Source of the DNA: Marinobacter szutsaonensis
Lineage (GTDB): Bacteria; Pseudomonadota; Gammaproteobacteria; Pseudomonadales; Oleiphilaceae
Assembly (NCBI RefSeq): GCF_039523335.1
Contig: NZ_BAAAFC010000001.1
Coordinates: 1,302,001 to 1,366,000 of the forward strand
Length of the DNA stretch: 64,000 bases
Direction: 5' to 3'
Position numbers and translations under genes: made by a program. Of this stretch, positions 34,047-45,436 are shown piece after piece. How positions within the stretch are numbered: the stretch's first letter is position 1; the number at the start of each line of letters is the position of its first letter. A model generated the notes under the pieces. That model had not been told where the DNA came from. It ran no database searches and was given only the letters and a program-made list of their open reading frames with translations.

Positions 34047-34154
34047 ATTGGGGCGGAGGCCCTGTTCAAAACTGTCTGTGGCCAAGGATGGCCACAGCCA
34101 AGCCCTACAGGGACGTACTTGCGGGCGTGTTTTGAACAGGGCCTCCGCCCCAAT
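34047..34154 (+). repeat. Long palindrome P2 with two GGA-loop hairpins
   Basis: Perfect 26-bp arms at 34047-34072 and 34129-34154 enclose a 56-nt core. Hairpin 1 (34076-34097) is an 8-bp perfect stem around AAGGAT. Hairpin 2 (34099-34121) has CAAG/CTTG and TAC/GTA pairs around AGGGAC. The GGA strand is opposite to both flanking genes (cbpA and fba, both minus). The rest of the 337-bp gap shows only the cbpA leader. Confidence 0.85.
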
Positions 34155-34199
34155 CTGCCCCCGCAACCATCAAGTTACGGGGGAAAGAAATTCCAGACC

Positions 34200-35264
34200 T
34201 TACTTGATCTTCGGGTCCAGCTCGCCAGCGGCATACCGCTCGAACATGCGCTCGAGGTTGATCGGCTTGATCTTGCTGGCGTTGCCGGCACAACCGAAGG
34301 CTTCATAGCGTGCGATGCACACTTCGGTCATGGCTTTCATGGTTTCCTTGAGGAATTTGCGCGGGTCGAACTCGGCCGGGTTTTCGGCCAGGAAGCGACG
34401 AACGGCGCCGGTGCTGGCCAGACGCAGGTCGGTGTCGATGTTGACCTTGCGCACGCCGTGCTTGATGCCCTCGACGATTTCTTCAACCGGTACACCGTAG
34501 GTTTCCGGGATCTCACCGCCGTATTCGTTGATGATCTTCAGCCACTCCTGGGGGACGGAGCTTGAGCCGTGCATGACCAGGTGGGTATCCGGAATCCGGG
34601 CGTGGATTTCCTTGATGCGGTCGATGGCCAGGATGTCACCGGTGGGCGGACGGGTGAACTTGTAGGCGCCGTGGCTGGTACCAATGGCGATGGCCAGGGC
34701 GTCCACGTGGGTCTTCTTGACGAAGTCCGCGGCTTCTTCCGGATCGGTCAGCATCTGGCTGTGGTCCAGGGTGCCTTCGGCGCCGATGCCGTCTTCTTCG
34801 CCGGCCTGGCCGGTTTCGAGGGAGCCCAGGCAGCCCAGCTCGCCTTCCACGGAAACGCCACAGGCGTGGGCCATTTCGACGGTGCGGCGGGTGACGTCGA
34901 CATTGTATTCGTAGTCAGTCGGGGTTTTACCATCTTCACCCAGGGAGCCGTCCATCATGACGGAGCTGAAGCCCAGCTGGATGGAGCGCTGGCACACGGC
35001 GGGGCTGGTGCCGTGGTCCTGGTGCATGACCACCGGGATGTGCGGGAATTCCTCGATCGCGGCCAGGATGAGGTGGCGCAGGAAGGGCGCACCGGCGTAT
35101 TTGCGGGCACCAGCGGAGGCCTGGACGATGACCGGGGAGTCGGTCTTGTCGGCGGCTTCCATGATGGCACGCATTTGTTCGAGGTTGTTTACGTTAAAGG
35201 CTGGCACACCGTAACCATGCTCGGCGGCGTGGTCCAGCATTTGCCGCATCGAAATCAGGGCCAT
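34200..35264 (-). CDS. fba: Class II fructose-1,6-bisphosphate aldolase
   Basis: This 354-residue Zn enzyme of glycolysis, gluconeogenesis and the Calvin-type branch contains [11 protein letters not shown] (zinc His), [34 protein letters not shown] and [11 protein letters not shown]. This is the longer class IIB type found with pgk in pseudomonads. AAGGAGA precedes the start at 35264 ([10 protein letters not shown]); the open frame further upstream runs through palindrome P3 and is not coding. It is last in tkt-epd-pgk-fba. Confidence 0.96.
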   Translation of the reverse strand: MALISMRQMLDHAAEHGYGVPAFNVNNLEQMRAIMEAADKTDSPVIVQASAGARKYAGAPFLRHLILAAIEEFPHIPVVMHQDHGTSPAVCQRSIQLGFSSVMMDGSLGEDGKTPTDYEYNVDVTRRTVEMAHACGVSVEGELGCLGSLETGQAGEEDGIGAEGTLDHSQMLTDPEEAADFVKKTHVDALAIAIGTSHGAYKFTRPPTGDILAIDRIKEIHARIPDTHLVMHGSSSVPQEWLKIINEYGGEIPETYGVPVEEIVEGIKHGVRKVNIDTDLRLASTGAVRRFLAENPAEFDPRKFLKETMKAMTEVCIARYEAFGCAGNASKIKPINLERMFERYAAGELDPKIK

Positions 35265-35332
35265 GGGTCGTCTCCTTCGTTGGATTTTGGGTAGTTGAAT
35301 TCTGCTGTGCTTCAGACTTGGGAGTCTGCTTC

Positions 35333-35442
35333 GGCTGGCGGCGGGGCTGGCTTCTCGGGACACGCCGTAAATACGTCCCTGTAGGCTTGAGCGCAGCATC
35401 CCTGCTGCGCACAGTCCCGTGAAGCCAACCCCGCCACCAGCC
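35333..35442 (-). repeat. Long palindrome P3 with two GGA-loop hairpins
   Basis: The 29-nt arms (35333-35361 and 35414-35442) differ at three positions; two of these still pair as G-U on the minus strand, which is the GGA strand. Hairpin 1 (35391-35410) is a perfect 8-bp stem with loop GGGA. Hairpin 2 carries CTACAGGGACGTA. It lies in the pgk-fba intercistronic region, with GGA on the transcribed sense. Confidence 0.85.
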
Positions 35443-35469
35443 TCGCGAATCTAGCTCTAGTGTGGCCCC

Positions 35470-36630
35470 TTAAGCGCCACGCTCTTCCAGTACCGCTACA
35501 GCCGGCAGTGTCTTGCCTTCCACGAACTCAAGGAAAGCACCGCCACCAGTCGAGATATACGAGATTTTGTCAGCAACGCCGTACTTGTCAACGGCGGCGA
35601 CGGTGTCGCCACCGCCGGCCAGGGAGAAAGCGTCGCTCTGGGCGATGGCTTCGGCCAGGGCTTTGGTGCCGTTGCCGAACTGGTCGAATTCGAAGACGCC
35701 GACCGGGCCGTTCCAGAGGATGGTTTTGGCGTTTTTCAGCAGCTCGGCGAATTTGCCGGCGGTTTCGGGGCCGACGTCGAGAATCATGTCACCTTCGGCA
35801 ACGTCGGAGATGTTCTTGGTGGTGGCGGTGGCGGTTTCGGCGAATTCGCTGGCGACCACTACGTCTACCGGCAGCGGGATTTCAACGCGGCTCGCGATGT
35901 CTTTGGCGGTGTCGATCAGGTCGTGTTCGCACAGGGATTTGCCGACCGGGTGGCCTGCAGCGGCCAGGAATGTGTTGGCGATGCCGCCGCCGACGATTAT
36001 CTGGTCGCAGACTTTTTCCAGGGCGTTGAGGACGTCCAGTTTGGTAGAGACCTTGGAGCCGCCAACGATGGCGACGACCGGTTTGGCCGGGTTGTCCAGG
36101 GCCTTGCCCAGGGCTTCGAGTTCCGCCGCCAGCAGCGGGCCGGCGCAGGCTTCGGGCGCGAAGCGGGCGACGCCGTGGGTGGAGGCCTGGGCGCGGTGGG
36201 CGGTGCCGAAGGCGTCCATGACGTAGACGTCGCACAGGGCGGCGTACTTTTTGGACAGCTCTTCGTCGTCTTTCTTTTCGCCCTTGTTGAAGCGGACGTT
36301 TTCGAACAGGACAACTTCGCCGTCGGCCACTTCAACGCCGTCGAGGTAGTCCTTGATCAGGCGAACTTCCTGGCCGAGAACCTGGGTCAGGTGGTCGGCG
36401 ACGGGCTTCATGGAGGAGGCTTCGTCGTAGACGCCTTCTTCCGGACGACCCAGGTGGGACATCAGCATGACTTTGGCGCCGGCGTCTTTCGCTGCCTTGA
36501 TGGTAGGCAGGGAGGCGCGGATGCGGGCATCGCTGGTTACCTTGCCGTCTTTGACCGGCACGTTCAGGTCTTCGCGGATCAGGACCCGCTTGCCGGCGAG
36601 GTTGAGGTCGGTCATTTTTTTGATGGCCAT
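35470..36630 (-). CDS. pgk: Phosphoglycerate kinase
   Basis: This 386-residue enzyme interconverts 1,3-bisphosphoglycerate and 3-phosphoglycerate with ATP formation. Recognised by [32 protein letters not shown], the substrate loop THGVARFA, and the C-terminal [22 protein letters not shown] and [13 protein letters not shown]. Its length is normal for the short proteobacterial form. A gap of about 205 bp filled by palindrome P3 separates it from fba. Confidence 0.97.
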   Translation of the reverse strand: MAIKKMTDLNLAGKRVLIREDLNVPVKDGKVTSDARIRASLPTIKAAKDAGAKVMLMSHLGRPEEGVYDEASSMKPVADHLTQVLGQEVRLIKDYLDGVEVADGEVVLFENVRFNKGEKKDDEELSKKYAALCDVYVMDAFGTAHRAQASTHGVARFAPEACAGPLLAAELEALGKALDNPAKPVVAIVGGSKVSTKLDVLNALEKVCDQIIVGGGIANTFLAAAGHPVGKSLCEHDLIDTAKDIASRVEIPLPVDVVVASEFAETATATTKNISDVAEGDMILDVGPETAGKFAELLKNAKTILWNGPVGVFEFDQFGNGTKALAEAIAQSDAFSLAGGGDTVAAVDKYGVADKISYISTGGGAFLEFVEGKTLPAVAVLEERGA

Positions 36631-36659
36631 AACAATCTTCCCTAAGTCTGCATGATCAT

Positions 36660-36806
36660 GGGATCTGACCCCGTCTCGGGTCAGACCCCCTCTTTAGTCA
36701 AGCTGGGGTCAGATGAAGGTTTCATCAGACCCCTGAGGAGCTCCCTGAGATAGCACCGGGCCTGGTCAGTGGCCCCGGGGTCTGATGAAAGCTTTCATCT
36801 GACCCC
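36660..36806. repeat. 30-bp palindromic repeat cluster E (2 copies plus fragments)
   Basis: Copies lie at 36705-36733 (29 bp, one base missing from the loop; reverse) and 36777-36806 (perfect ATGA type; forward). Degenerate fragments lie at 36660-36690 (CTGACCCC, GGTCAGACCCC) and at 36824-36837, where GGGGTCAGCCCCC overlaps the last codons of epd. It occupies the 200-bp gap between epd and pgk. Confidence 0.85.
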
Positions 36807-36830
36807 ATTTTCAGCCTTGCTCTCTCGGGG

Positions 36831-37871
36831 TCAGCCCCCTTTTTCAGTCTTTCCCAGCCAACAGCGGCTGACATCCAGCATCCGGTTGGCAAACCCCCAC
36901 TCGTTATCGAACCAGCACAACACCTTCACCATGGTGCCGCCGGTAACTCTCGTCTGGCCGCCGTCGACGATGCCGGAGTGGGCGTCGTGATTGAAGTCGG
37001 AGCTGGCCAGCAGTTCGTCGGTGTAGCCGAGGATGCCTTTTAACGACCCCTTTGAGGCGTTCTCTAACAGCTTGTTAACGGCCTCGACAGATGTAACTTT
37101 GCCGACGTTGACCACCATATCGATGGCCGAGACGTTCAGGGTCGGCACGCGCATGGCTACGGAGCTGAAGCGGCCTTCCAGGTGGGGCAAAAGGCGTTCG
37201 ATACCACGGGCCAGGCCGGTATCCACCGGCACGATGTTGTGCAGGGCGCTACGGGTGCGACGGAGGTCCTGGTGGTGGTAGGCATCGATCACCGGCTGGT
37301 CGTTCATGGCGGCATGGATGGTCGTAGTGCTGCCCTGCTCTACGCCGAATTCATCATCCAGCACCTTGATCACCGGTACCAGGCAATTGGTGGTGCAGGA
37401 GGCCGCAGCGACAATCGCATCCTGGGCGGTCAGCTCAGCGTCGTTGACCCCGAACACCACTGTGCGATCGACATCCGACTCGGCGGGCTGGGAGAACAGG
37501 AGCCGCTGGGCGCCGGCATCGATATGCTTCTGGGCTGTCGCGCGGTCGGAAAAGGAGCCGGAACATTCCAGTACCAGATCCACATCCAGCAGGCGCCAGG
37601 GCAGATCGGCGGGATCCGGATGCCGCAATACGCGAATGCGGTCGCCATTGACTACCAGGTCATCGCCCTCGACCGCTACGTCACCCCGGAACCGCCCGTG
37701 GGTGGAGTCGTAGCGGGTCAGATGGGCAATGGTGTCGATATCCGACAACTCGTTGATCGCGACCACCTGCAGGTGGTCGCGGTAGCCGTTTTCATAGAGC
37801 GCCCGCAACACGCACTGGCCGATCCGGCCGTACCCGTTGATGGCAATACGAAAAGGCTTTGAGTTGCTCAT
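36831..37871 (-). CDS. epd: D-erythrose-4-phosphate dehydrogenase
   Basis: This 346-residue NAD enzyme of the GAPDH fold makes 4-phosphoerythronate for pyridoxal phosphate synthesis. The Rossmann start RIAINGYGRIGQCVLRALYE, the catalytic Cys in AAASCTTNCLVPV, and RYDSTHGRF, TIHAAMNDQPVIDAYH, WFDNEWGFANRMLD match Epd better than GapA (Ser-Cys-Thr-Thr-Asn-Cys with HAAMNDQ). It overlaps tkt by one base. The last residues (TEKGG and stop) come from a degenerate palindrome fragment. Confidence 0.93.
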   Translation of the reverse strand: MSNSKPFRIAINGYGRIGQCVLRALYENGYRDHLQVVAINELSDIDTIAHLTRYDSTHGRFRGDVAVEGDDLVVNGDRIRVLRHPDPADLPWRLLDVDLVLECSGSFSDRATAQKHIDAGAQRLLFSQPAESDVDRTVVFGVNDAELTAQDAIVAAASCTTNCLVPVIKVLDDEFGVEQGSTTTIHAAMNDQPVIDAYHHQDLRRTRSALHNIVPVDTGLARGIERLLPHLEGRFSSVAMRVPTLNVSAIDMVVNVGKVTSVEAVNKLLENASKGSLKGILGYTDELLASSDFNHDAHSGIVDGGQTRVTGGTMVKVLCWFDNEWGFANRMLDVSRCWLGKTEKGG

Positions 37872-39871
37872 CAGGCGTCCAGCAGTTCGTCAGCCACTTC
37901 CAGGATGTTGTCGACTGTGAAGCCGAACTCCTTGAACAGCTCGCCCGCCGGTGCGGACTCACCGAAGGTGGTCATGCCAACCACGCGGCCGTCGAGGCCG
38001 ACGTACTTGTACCAGTAATCAGCAATGCTGGCTTCGATGGCGATGCGGTTGGTCACTTCCAGCGGAAGCACCTGCTGTTTGTACTCAGCGCTCTGGGCAT
38101 CGAACACGTCGGTGGACGGCATGGAAACCACGCGGACAGCCTTGCCCTGCTCCCGGAGCTTAGCGGCCGCGTCCTGGGCCAGGCCGACTTCGCCGCCGGT
38201 GGCGATCAGAATCAGCTCCGGCGTGCCTTCGCTGTCAGACAGGATGTAACCACCGCGGGCAACGTTGGCCAGCTGTTCGGCATTACGGTCCTGGTGCGGC
38301 AGGCCCTGACGGGAGAAGACCATGGCGGTCGGGCCGTCCTTGCGCTCCAGCGCAGCTTTCCAGGCGACCGCGGATTCCACGGTGTCGGCCGGGCGCCAGG
38401 TGCTCATGTTCGGGGTGGTGCGCAGGCTGGCCAGCTGCTCGACCGGCTGGTGGGTCGGGCCGTCTTCACCCAGGCCGATGGAGTCGTGGGTGAATACAAA
38501 GATGGAGCGCTGCTTCATCAGGGCGGCCATACGTACCGCGTTGCGGCAGTATTCCATGAAGATCAGGAAGGTGGCGCCGTAGGGCACGAAACCGCCGTGC
38601 AGGGCGATGCCGTTCATGATCGCCGCCATACCGAACTCACGCACACCGTAATAGATGTAGTTGCCGGAGGCGTCTTCTTTGGTCAGCCCCTTGGTACCGC
38701 TCCAGATGGTCAGGTTGGAACCGGCCAGGTCGGCGGAGCCGCCCATCAGTTCCGGCAGCAGCGGGCCGTAGGCGTTCAGGGTGTTCTGGGAGGCCTTGCG
38801 GGAGGCAACAGTCTCGCCCTTGTCCTGGCATTCCTGGATATAGGCCTGAGCCTTCTCGGCAAAATCGGCGGGCAGGTCACCGGCCATGCGGCGGGTAAAC
38901 TCGGCAGCCAGTTCCGGCTCGGCCTTCTCGTAGGCAGCAAATTTCTCTTCCCACGCGTTCTGGGCCGCGGCGCCCTTTTCTTTGGCGTTCCAGGCCGCGT
39001 AGATGTCTTCCGGCACTTCGAACGGGCCGTGTTCCCAACCCAGCTGCTCGCGGGTCAGGGCGATTTCGTCGTCACCCAGCGGGGCGCCGTGACAGCTTTC
39101 CTTGCCCTGCTTGTTGGGCGAGCCGAAGCCGATGATGGTCTTGCAGCAGATCAGAGTCGGCTGCTCGGTGTTGGCGCGACCGGCTTCAATGGCGGCACGG
39201 ATAGCCTCGGCGTCGTGGCCGTCCACGTTCGGAATCACCTGCCAGCCGTAGGATTCGAAGCGCTGCGGGGTGTTGTCGGTAAACCAGCCTTCCACTTCAC
39301 CGTCGATGGAGATGCCGTTGTCGTCGTAGAAGAAGATCAGCTTGCCCAGACCCAGGGTGCCGGCCAGGGAGCAGACTTCGTGGGAGATGCCTTCCATCAG
39401 GCAGCCGTCGCCCAGGAAGGCGTAGGTGTAATGATCAACGATGTCATGGCCCGGACGGTTGAACTGCGCTGCCAGGGACTTCTCGGCAATGGCAAAACCA
39501 ACGGCGTTGGCGATGCCCTGGCCCAGCGGGCCGGTGGTGGTCTCGATGCCCGGCGTGTAACCGTATTCCGGGTGGCCTGGGGTCTTGGAGTGCAGCTGAC
39601 GGAAATTCTTCAGGTCATCAATGGAAACGTCATACCCGCTCAGATGCAGCAACGAGTACTGCAGCATGGAGCCATGACCGTTGGACAGCACGAAGCGGTC
39701 ACGGTTGGCCCAATGCGGGTTGGCCGGGTTGTGGCTGAGGTAATCGTTCCACAGCACCTCGGCGATATCTGCCATACCCATGGGCGCACCCGGGTGGCCG
39801 GATTTGGCTTTCTGAACCGCATCCATGCTCAGCGCGCGAATGGCGTTGGCGAGATCTTTACGAGACGGCAT
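37871..39871 (-). CDS. tkt: Transketolase
   Basis: This 666-residue thiamine-diphosphate enzyme of the pentose phosphate pathway. Visible are [25 protein letters not shown], the ThDP motif [18 protein letters not shown] to [11 protein letters not shown], and the pyrimidine-domain motifs [27 protein letters not shown] precedes the start at 39871 ([19 protein letters not shown]). It heads the tkt-epd-pgk-fba operon and is divergent from sahR. Confidence 0.97.
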   Translation of the reverse strand: MPSRKDLANAIRALSMDAVQKAKSGHPGAPMGMADIAEVLWNDYLSHNPANPHWANRDRFVLSNGHGSMLQYSLLHLSGYDVSIDDLKNFRQLHSKTPGHPEYGYTPGIETTTGPLGQGIANAVGFAIAEKSLAAQFNRPGHDIVDHYTYAFLGDGCLMEGISHEVCSLAGTLGLGKLIFFYDDNGISIDGEVEGWFTDNTPQRFESYGWQVIPNVDGHDAEAIRAAIEAGRANTEQPTLICCKTIIGFGSPNKQGKESCHGAPLGDDEIALTREQLGWEHGPFEVPEDIYAAWNAKEKGAAAQNAWEEKFAAYEKAEPELAAEFTRRMAGDLPADFAEKAQAYIQECQDKGETVASRKASQNTLNAYGPLLPELMGGSADLAGSNLTIWSGTKGLTKEDASGNYIYYGVREFGMAAIMNGIALHGGFVPYGATFLIFMEYCRNAVRMAALMKQRSIFVFTHDSIGLGEDGPTHQPVEQLASLRTTPNMSTWRPADTVESAVAWKAALERKDGPTAMVFSRQGLPHQDRNAEQLANVARGGYILSDSEGTPELILIATGGEVGLAQDAAAKLREQGKAVRVVSMPSTDVFDAQSAEYKQQVLPLEVTNRIAIEASIADYWYKYVGLDGRVVGMTTFGESAPAGELFKEFGFTVDNILEVADELLDA

Positions 39872-40046
39872 TGACGTTTCTCCAGTGTTTTGCAGGAAAA
39901 GAATTCGTGGTGATTCCAAGGGTGATCAAAAATAAGGCGCGTATTTTCGCCGATTAGTGTGTGCCGGGGCAAATCAGCCTGCTTCCTTTTCACGATTGTT
40001 TGCCTGTGGATTCCCGAAACAGCTGATTTCAAAGCGTGATAAACCT

Positions 40047-40066
40047 ATATCAAAATTTTTTGATAT
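40047..40066. promoter_or_regulatory. SahR operator upstream of sahR
   Basis: ATATCAAAA-TT-TTTTGATAT is a perfect 9-2-9 palindrome 43 bp before the regulator start. The same palindrome with a different centre pair stands before metK at 41130-41149. The repeated use of an identical 9-bp arm around a SAM-cycle locus marks it as the regulator's site. Confidence 0.8.
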
Positions 40067-40108
40067 GCCTATTGATTGACCAGCCGAACCCACCTACACT
40101 TCGCAACC

Positions 40109-41110
40109 ATGACCTCATTGAATGCACATGCAAACGAACTGGCCTCGGTAGATTCCCTGGCCCCGATCTTCAAGGCAAGCGGCGACCCGCTACGTCTGGA
40201 GATCCTGCGTGTGCTGCGCCGGGACACCTTTGGTGTGCTGGAGCTGAGCCAGATGTTCGACATGCGCCAGTCCGGCATGAGCCATCACCTCAAAGTGATG
40301 CACAAGGCCGGGTTGCTGGAGCCGCAGCGGGAAGGCAATGCCATCTTCTACCGCCGCCCCCTGCACCTGGACAGCGACAAGCTCACCGACCAGACCATCC
40401 GGCAGATTTTCGAGACGGTAGACCGGGTACCGCTGGCCGAGCCGCTGCAGAAGAAAATCGAGGCGATTCGCGATCAACGGGCGGACCAGTCCCAGGCCTT
40501 CTTCTCCCGGCACGCCGAACAGTTCCGGGAACAGCAGGAACTGATCGCAGCGTTTGACCTGTATGCCGAGCCCACGGCGGAACTGATCCGTAAAAGGGCC
40601 GGCAAGCAGGAGTGGCAGACGGCCCTGGAAATCGGCCCGGGCGAAGGCGCGTTCTTGCCGGTGCTGTCCGGCCTGTTCGGGCACGTGGTGGCCCTGGACA
40701 ACAGCCGGGACATGCTGGCCAAGGCCACGCGCACCTGCGTCGACGAAAAACTGAACAACGTGGACCTGATCGAGGGCGTGACCGACACCCTGCTTGCCCG
40801 GGGCGACTCTTTCGATCTGGTGGTAGCCAACATGGTGCTGCACCACGTACCCAGCCCGGCGGACATATTCCTGGACGCCGCGGCACTAATGAACAACGGC
40901 GGCTGCTTCGTGATCAGCGATCTTTGCAGCCACGACCAGGACTGGGCCAAGGAAAACTGCGGTGATCTCTGGCTCGGCTTCGAGCCTGAAGAACTGACCA
41001 GCTGGGCAGCAGATGCTGACCTGGTAGCCGGCGAGCAGCTGTTTATCGGCCTGCGCAACGGCTTCCAGGTACAGGTACGGGAATTCTGGAAAACCTCCAG
41101 ACCGGCCTGA
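40109..41110 (+). CDS. sahR: ArsR-family regulator with a methyltransferase domain (SahR-like)
   Basis: The protein has 333 residues. The N-terminal ArsR winged helix (about 15-95: DPLRLEILRVLRRDTFGVLE, then RQSGMSHHLKVMHKAGLLEP) is joined to a Rossmann methyltransferase-like domain (about 150-310). The latter has the SAM/SAH-binding loop ALEIGPGEGAFLP and VVANMVLHHVPSP. SahR senses S-adenosylhomocysteine and represses SAM-cycle genes in Proteobacteria; whether this domain still methylates is unknown. Perfect palindromes stand upstream of itself and of metK. The chosen start MTSLNAHAN is the one that leaves the HTH spacing usual for the family. Confidence 0.85.
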   Translation: MTSLNAHANELASVDSLAPIFKASGDPLRLEILRVLRRDTFGVLELSQMFDMRQSGMSHHLKVMHKAGLLEPQREGNAIFYRRPLHLDSDKLTDQTIRQIFETVDRVPLAEPLQKKIEAIRDQRADQSQAFFSRHAEQFREQQELIAAFDLYAEPTAELIRKRAGKQEWQTALEIGPGEGAFLPVLSGLFGHVVALDNSRDMLAKATRTCVDEKLNNVDLIEGVTDTLLARGDSFDLVVANMVLHHVPSPADIFLDAAALMNNGGCFVISDLCSHDQDWAKENCGDLWLGFEPEELTSWAADADLVAGEQLFIGLRNGFQVQVREFWKTSRPA

Positions 41111-41129
41111 GGGATTGGCCAAAACAGGA

Positions 41130-41149
41130 ATATCAAAAAGTTTTGATAT
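41130..41149. promoter_or_regulatory. SahR operator upstream of metK
   Basis: ATATCAAAA-AG-TTTTGATAT is a perfect 9-2-9 palindrome matching the copy before sahR at all 18 arm positions. It lies 20 bp after the sahR stop and 114 bp before metK, where it could control a metK-ahcY-metF promoter. Confidence 0.8.
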
Positions 41150-41262
41150 GGGTGTAGGTAGTTTTACGTACGCCCTGACAACCATCAACAACCAGGCAGC
41201 CGGCACCGGTCACATTCGACCCCCGGCACGAATTTGAAGCGCTCACAGAGGAGCAAACACCT

Positions 41263-42474
41263 ATGTCTGACTACAACATCTTTACCTCCGAATCGGTCTC
41301 CGAAGGCCACCCGGACAAACTGGCGGACCAGATCTCCGACGCGGTCCTGGATGCCATCCTGACCGAAGACAAGCACGCCCGCGTAGCCTGTGAAACCATG
41401 GTCAAGACCGGCGTTGCCATCATCGGCGGCGAGATCACCACCAGTGCGTGGGTTGACCTGGAAGACCTGGTTCGCGGCGTGATCAACGACATCGGTTACA
41501 CCTCCTCAGACGTGGGCTACGATGGCAGCACCTGCGGCGTGATCAACATCATCGGCAAGCAGTCCGTGGACATCGCCCAGGGCGTTGACCGCCAGAAGCC
41601 GGAAGACCAGGGCGCTGGCGACCAGGGCCTGATGTTCGGCTTCGCCAGCAACGAGACCGACGTACTCATGCCGGCCCCGATCACTTACTCCCACCGACTG
41701 GTCCAGCGCCAGGCCGAAGCCCGCAAGAGCGGCCTGCTGCCATGGCTGCGCCCGGACGCCAAGAGCCAGGTCACCTGCCGCTACGAGAATGGCAAGGTCT
41801 CCGGCATCGACGCCGTGGTCCTGTCCACCCAGCACGACCCGGACGTCAACCAGGAAGACCTGAAAGAAGCGGTGATGGAACTGATCGTCAAGCACGCCCT
41901 GCCCGCTGAGCTGCTGCACAAGGACACCCAGTTCCACATCAACCCGACCGGCAAGTTCGTCATCGGCGGCCCGGTGGGCGACTGCGGCCTGACCGGCCGG
42001 AAGATCATCGTCGACACCTACGGCGGCATGGCCCGTCACGGTGGTGGAGCCTTCTCCGGCAAGGACCCGTCCAAGGTAGACCGTTCCGCTGCCTACGCCG
42101 GCCGCTACGTGGCCAAGAACATCGTTGCTGCCGGTCTGGCCGACAAGTGCGAGATCCAGGTCTCCTACGCCATCGGTGTAGCGGAGCCGACCTCGATCTC
42201 CCTGAACACCTTCGGCACCGGCAAGATCAGCGACGACAAGATCATCGAACTGGTCCGCCAGAACTTTGATCTGCGTCCGTATGCTATCACCCGCATGCTG
42301 GACCTGCTCCACCCGATGTACCGGGCGACAGCAGCCTATGGCCACTTCGGACGCGACCCGTTCGAGATGACCGTCGGCAACGATACGTTCACCGCCTTCC
42401 CGTGGGAGAAGACCGACCGCGCCGAGGCGCTCCGGGATGCTTCCGGGGTTGAAAGCGCAGGGTCTGGCCTTTGA
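41263..42474 (+). CDS. metK: S-adenosylmethionine synthetase
   Basis: This 403-residue enzyme makes SAM from methionine and ATP. Recognised by [21 protein letters not shown], the conserved [12 protein letters not shown], and the phosphate loop [21 protein letters not shown]-terminal extension ([12 protein letters not shown]) makes it about 15-20 residues longer than E. coli MetK. GAGGAG precedes the start. It begins the SAM-cycle genes and has a SahR operator upstream. Confidence 0.97.
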   Translation: MSDYNIFTSESVSEGHPDKLADQISDAVLDAILTEDKHARVACETMVKTGVAIIGGEITTSAWVDLEDLVRGVINDIGYTSSDVGYDGSTCGVINIIGKQSVDIAQGVDRQKPEDQGAGDQGLMFGFASNETDVLMPAPITYSHRLVQRQAEARKSGLLPWLRPDAKSQVTCRYENGKVSGIDAVVLSTQHDPDVNQEDLKEAVMELIVKHALPAELLHKDTQFHINPTGKFVIGGPVGDCGLTGRKIIVDTYGGMARHGGGAFSGKDPSKVDRSAAYAGRYVAKNIVAAGLADKCEIQVSYAIGVAEPTSISLNTFGTGKISDDKIIELVRQNFDLRPYAITRMLDLLHPMYRATAAYGHFGRDPFEMTVGNDTFTAFPWEKTDRAEALRDASGVESAGSGL

Positions 42475-42514
42475 GTTAGACCAATTGGAGTAGCCCGCCA
42501 CCTTTGGGGGTGGC

Positions 42515-42622
42515 GGCGCTGAGGTCAGTCCTTCGTGGACACGCTACGAGCACATCCATGTGCGCTTGTTTCGGGCCGTCCATGGCCCTCAACAGTCCAC
42601 AAAGGCCTTACCTCACCACCGC
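42515..42622 (-). repeat. Long palindrome P4 with two GGA-loop hairpins
   Basis: The arms (about 42515-42540 and 42595-42622) are the least perfect of the family, with five differences in 28. The GGA strand is minus, opposite to metK and ahcY. Hairpins are 42573-42588 (GGGCC stem around ATGGAC on the minus strand) and 42550-42563 (GCACAT-GG-ATGTGC). A GC-rich stem at 42495-42516 next to it may be a remnant of the metK terminator. Confidence 0.75.
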
Positions 42623-42745
42623 TTGGACAGCCGGTGACTGCTGATCGGCAGAACAACTCAAGCAGGCCTAATAATTGATTTTTGGTTCAGGCCAAAGCTG
42701 CATAACGGGCGTATTCATGACCGCAAACGCCCAAAGATTGAGAGA

Positions 42746-42851
42746 GGAGGTGGGGCACTGCTTCCGTGGAATGTTGAAGGCCAGGGATGGCCTGAAACAA
42801 GCGCACATGGACGTGCTCGTAGCGGTTCCACGGAAGCAGTGCCCCACCTCC
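42746..42851 (+). repeat. Long palindrome P5 with two GGA-loop hairpins
   Basis: Perfect 26-bp arms (42746-42771 and 42826-42851) enclose a 54-nt core. Hairpin 1 at 42778-42793 is AGGCCA-GGGA-TGGCCT, and hairpin 2 at 42803-42816 is GCAC-ATGGAC-GTGC. The GGA strand is the sense of ahcY, whose ATG is 71 bp further. It lies only 123 bp from the oppositely oriented P4; the two fill the 448-bp gap between metK and ahcY. Confidence 0.85.
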
Positions 42852-42922
42852 GGCAACTCCCAAACTAGAGGCCAGAGGACAACGAACTCCAAAGGCCAAA
42901 ACAGAACTGACAGGAGAACACC

Positions 42923-44317
<1,395 letters not shown>

Positions 44318-44329
44318 GCGGAACAGATC

Positions 44330-45199
44330 ATGGAATCCCAGAAGCAATTCAAGCGCCGGTTCAGCTTCGAGTTTTTCCCGCCCAAGACCGATCAGGGCAA
44401 GGAGAAGCTGCAAACAGTGCGCAACAAACTGGCCGAGGTGAGTCCGGATTTCTTCTCGGTCACCTTCGGCGCGGGCGGTTCCACCCGGGACCGCACCATC
44501 GAAACCGTGCTCAGCCTGCACAAGCAGGGCATTTCCACGGCGCCGCACCTGTCCTGCGTGGGTGGAACCCGCGAAGAGATTGGCGAGCTGCTGGATGTGT
44601 ACAAGGAAAATGGCATCAACCGGATCGTCGCCCTGCGGGGCGACCTGCCCTCGGGTATGGGAGCCTCCGGCGAGCTGCGCTACGCCAACGAGCTGGTGGA
44701 ATTCATCCGGGAGCACAGCGGCGATCATTTCAACCTGGAAGTGGCCGCCTACCCGGAATTCCACCCCCAGGCCCGCAACGCCGAGGAAGATCTGAAGAAC
44801 TTTGCCCGCAAGGTGCAGGCCGGCGCCAACAGCGCCATCACCCAGTACTTCTTCAATGCGGACAGCTACTTCTACTTCATTGAACGCCTGGAGAAGATGG
44901 GCGTCACCATTCCGGTGGTGCCGGGTATCATGCCCATCGTCAATTTCTCCAGCCTGGTGCGGTTCTCCGACATGTGCGGCGCGGAAATCCCCCGCTGGAT
45001 CCGCAAGCAGCTGGAAGCTTACGGCGACGACAGCGACAGCATCCGCAAGTTTGGTGAGGAAGTGGTAACCGAAATGTGTGAACGCCTGCTGAAGGCAGGT
45101 GCGCCGGGGCTGCACTTCTATACCCTGAATCAGGCGGAGCCTAGTCTGAGTATCTGGAAGAATCTGGGTATCGGAGATCGCGAGAAAATCGCGTTCTGA
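44330..45199 (+). CDS. metF: 5,10-methylenetetrahydrofolate reductase
   Basis: This 289-residue FAD enzyme supplies 5-methyltetrahydrofolate for methionine synthesis. It contains FSFEFFPPKTDQGKEKL, FFSVTFGAGGSTRDRT, RIVALRGDLPSGMG, QYFFNADSYFYF and PGIMPIVNFSS, and ends with FYTLNQAEPSLSIW, all as in MetF. It is 12 bp after ahcY, so metK-(P4-P5)-ahcY-metF form the methyl-cycle unit. A cluster of 30-bp palindromes begins 12 bp after its stop. Confidence 0.96.
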   Translation: MESQKQFKRRFSFEFFPPKTDQGKEKLQTVRNKLAEVSPDFFSVTFGAGGSTRDRTIETVLSLHKQGISTAPHLSCVGGTREEIGELLDVYKENGINRIVALRGDLPSGMGASGELRYANELVEFIREHSGDHFNLEVAAYPEFHPQARNAEEDLKNFARKVQAGANSAITQYFFNADSYFYFIERLEKMGVTIPVVPGIMPIVNFSSLVRFSDMCGAEIPRWIRKQLEAYGDDSDSIRKFGEEVVTEMCERLLKAGAPGLHFYTLNQAEPSLSIWKNLGIGDREKIAF

Positions 45200-45210
45200 A
45201 TGCTGAAAAC

Positions 45211-45417
45211 GGGGTCAGAAGAAGGCTTTCTTCAGACCCCTTTGCCAGTGCCAGCACCCGAGGTCACGCTGAACATGGGGTCAGATGAAGGCTTTCATCA
45301 GACCCCTGTGCCATTGCCCAATCTCCGGGTTCACGCTGAACATGGGGTCAGATGAAAGCTTTCATCTGACCCCTTTTTTTACCCCCCGGGGTCTGAAGAA
45401 AGCCTTCTTCTGACCCC
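45211..45417. repeat. 30-bp palindromic repeat cluster F (4 copies)
   Basis: Copies lie at 45211-45240, 45277-45306, 45344-45373 and 45388-45417. Subtypes are AAGA, ATGA, ATGA, AAGA. Polarity is reverse, reverse, symmetric, forward. The second and third are preceded by the same 10 bases (CGCTGAACAT), a clear duplication of unit plus flank. Confidence 0.9.
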
Positions 45418-45436
45418 ACTTTCACTCCCCAAGCAT

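Noticed and set aside
35265..35399. N-terminal extension of fba through palindrome P3 (LQGRIYGVS...)
   Set aside because: The frame is open only because the element is GC-rich; AAGGAGA and the family start [10 protein letters not shown] fix the start at 35264.
42515..42851. Integron attC sites or an IS end as an explanation for the long palindromes
   Set aside because: No GTTRRRY core sites, no integrase or transposase, no target duplications; the arms differ between copies whereas IS ends would be constant.
41150..42922. SAM or SAH riboswitch before metK or ahcY
   Set aside because: No conserved SAH or SAM aptamer pattern is visible; the spacers hold a SahR palindrome and palindromes P4 and P5.
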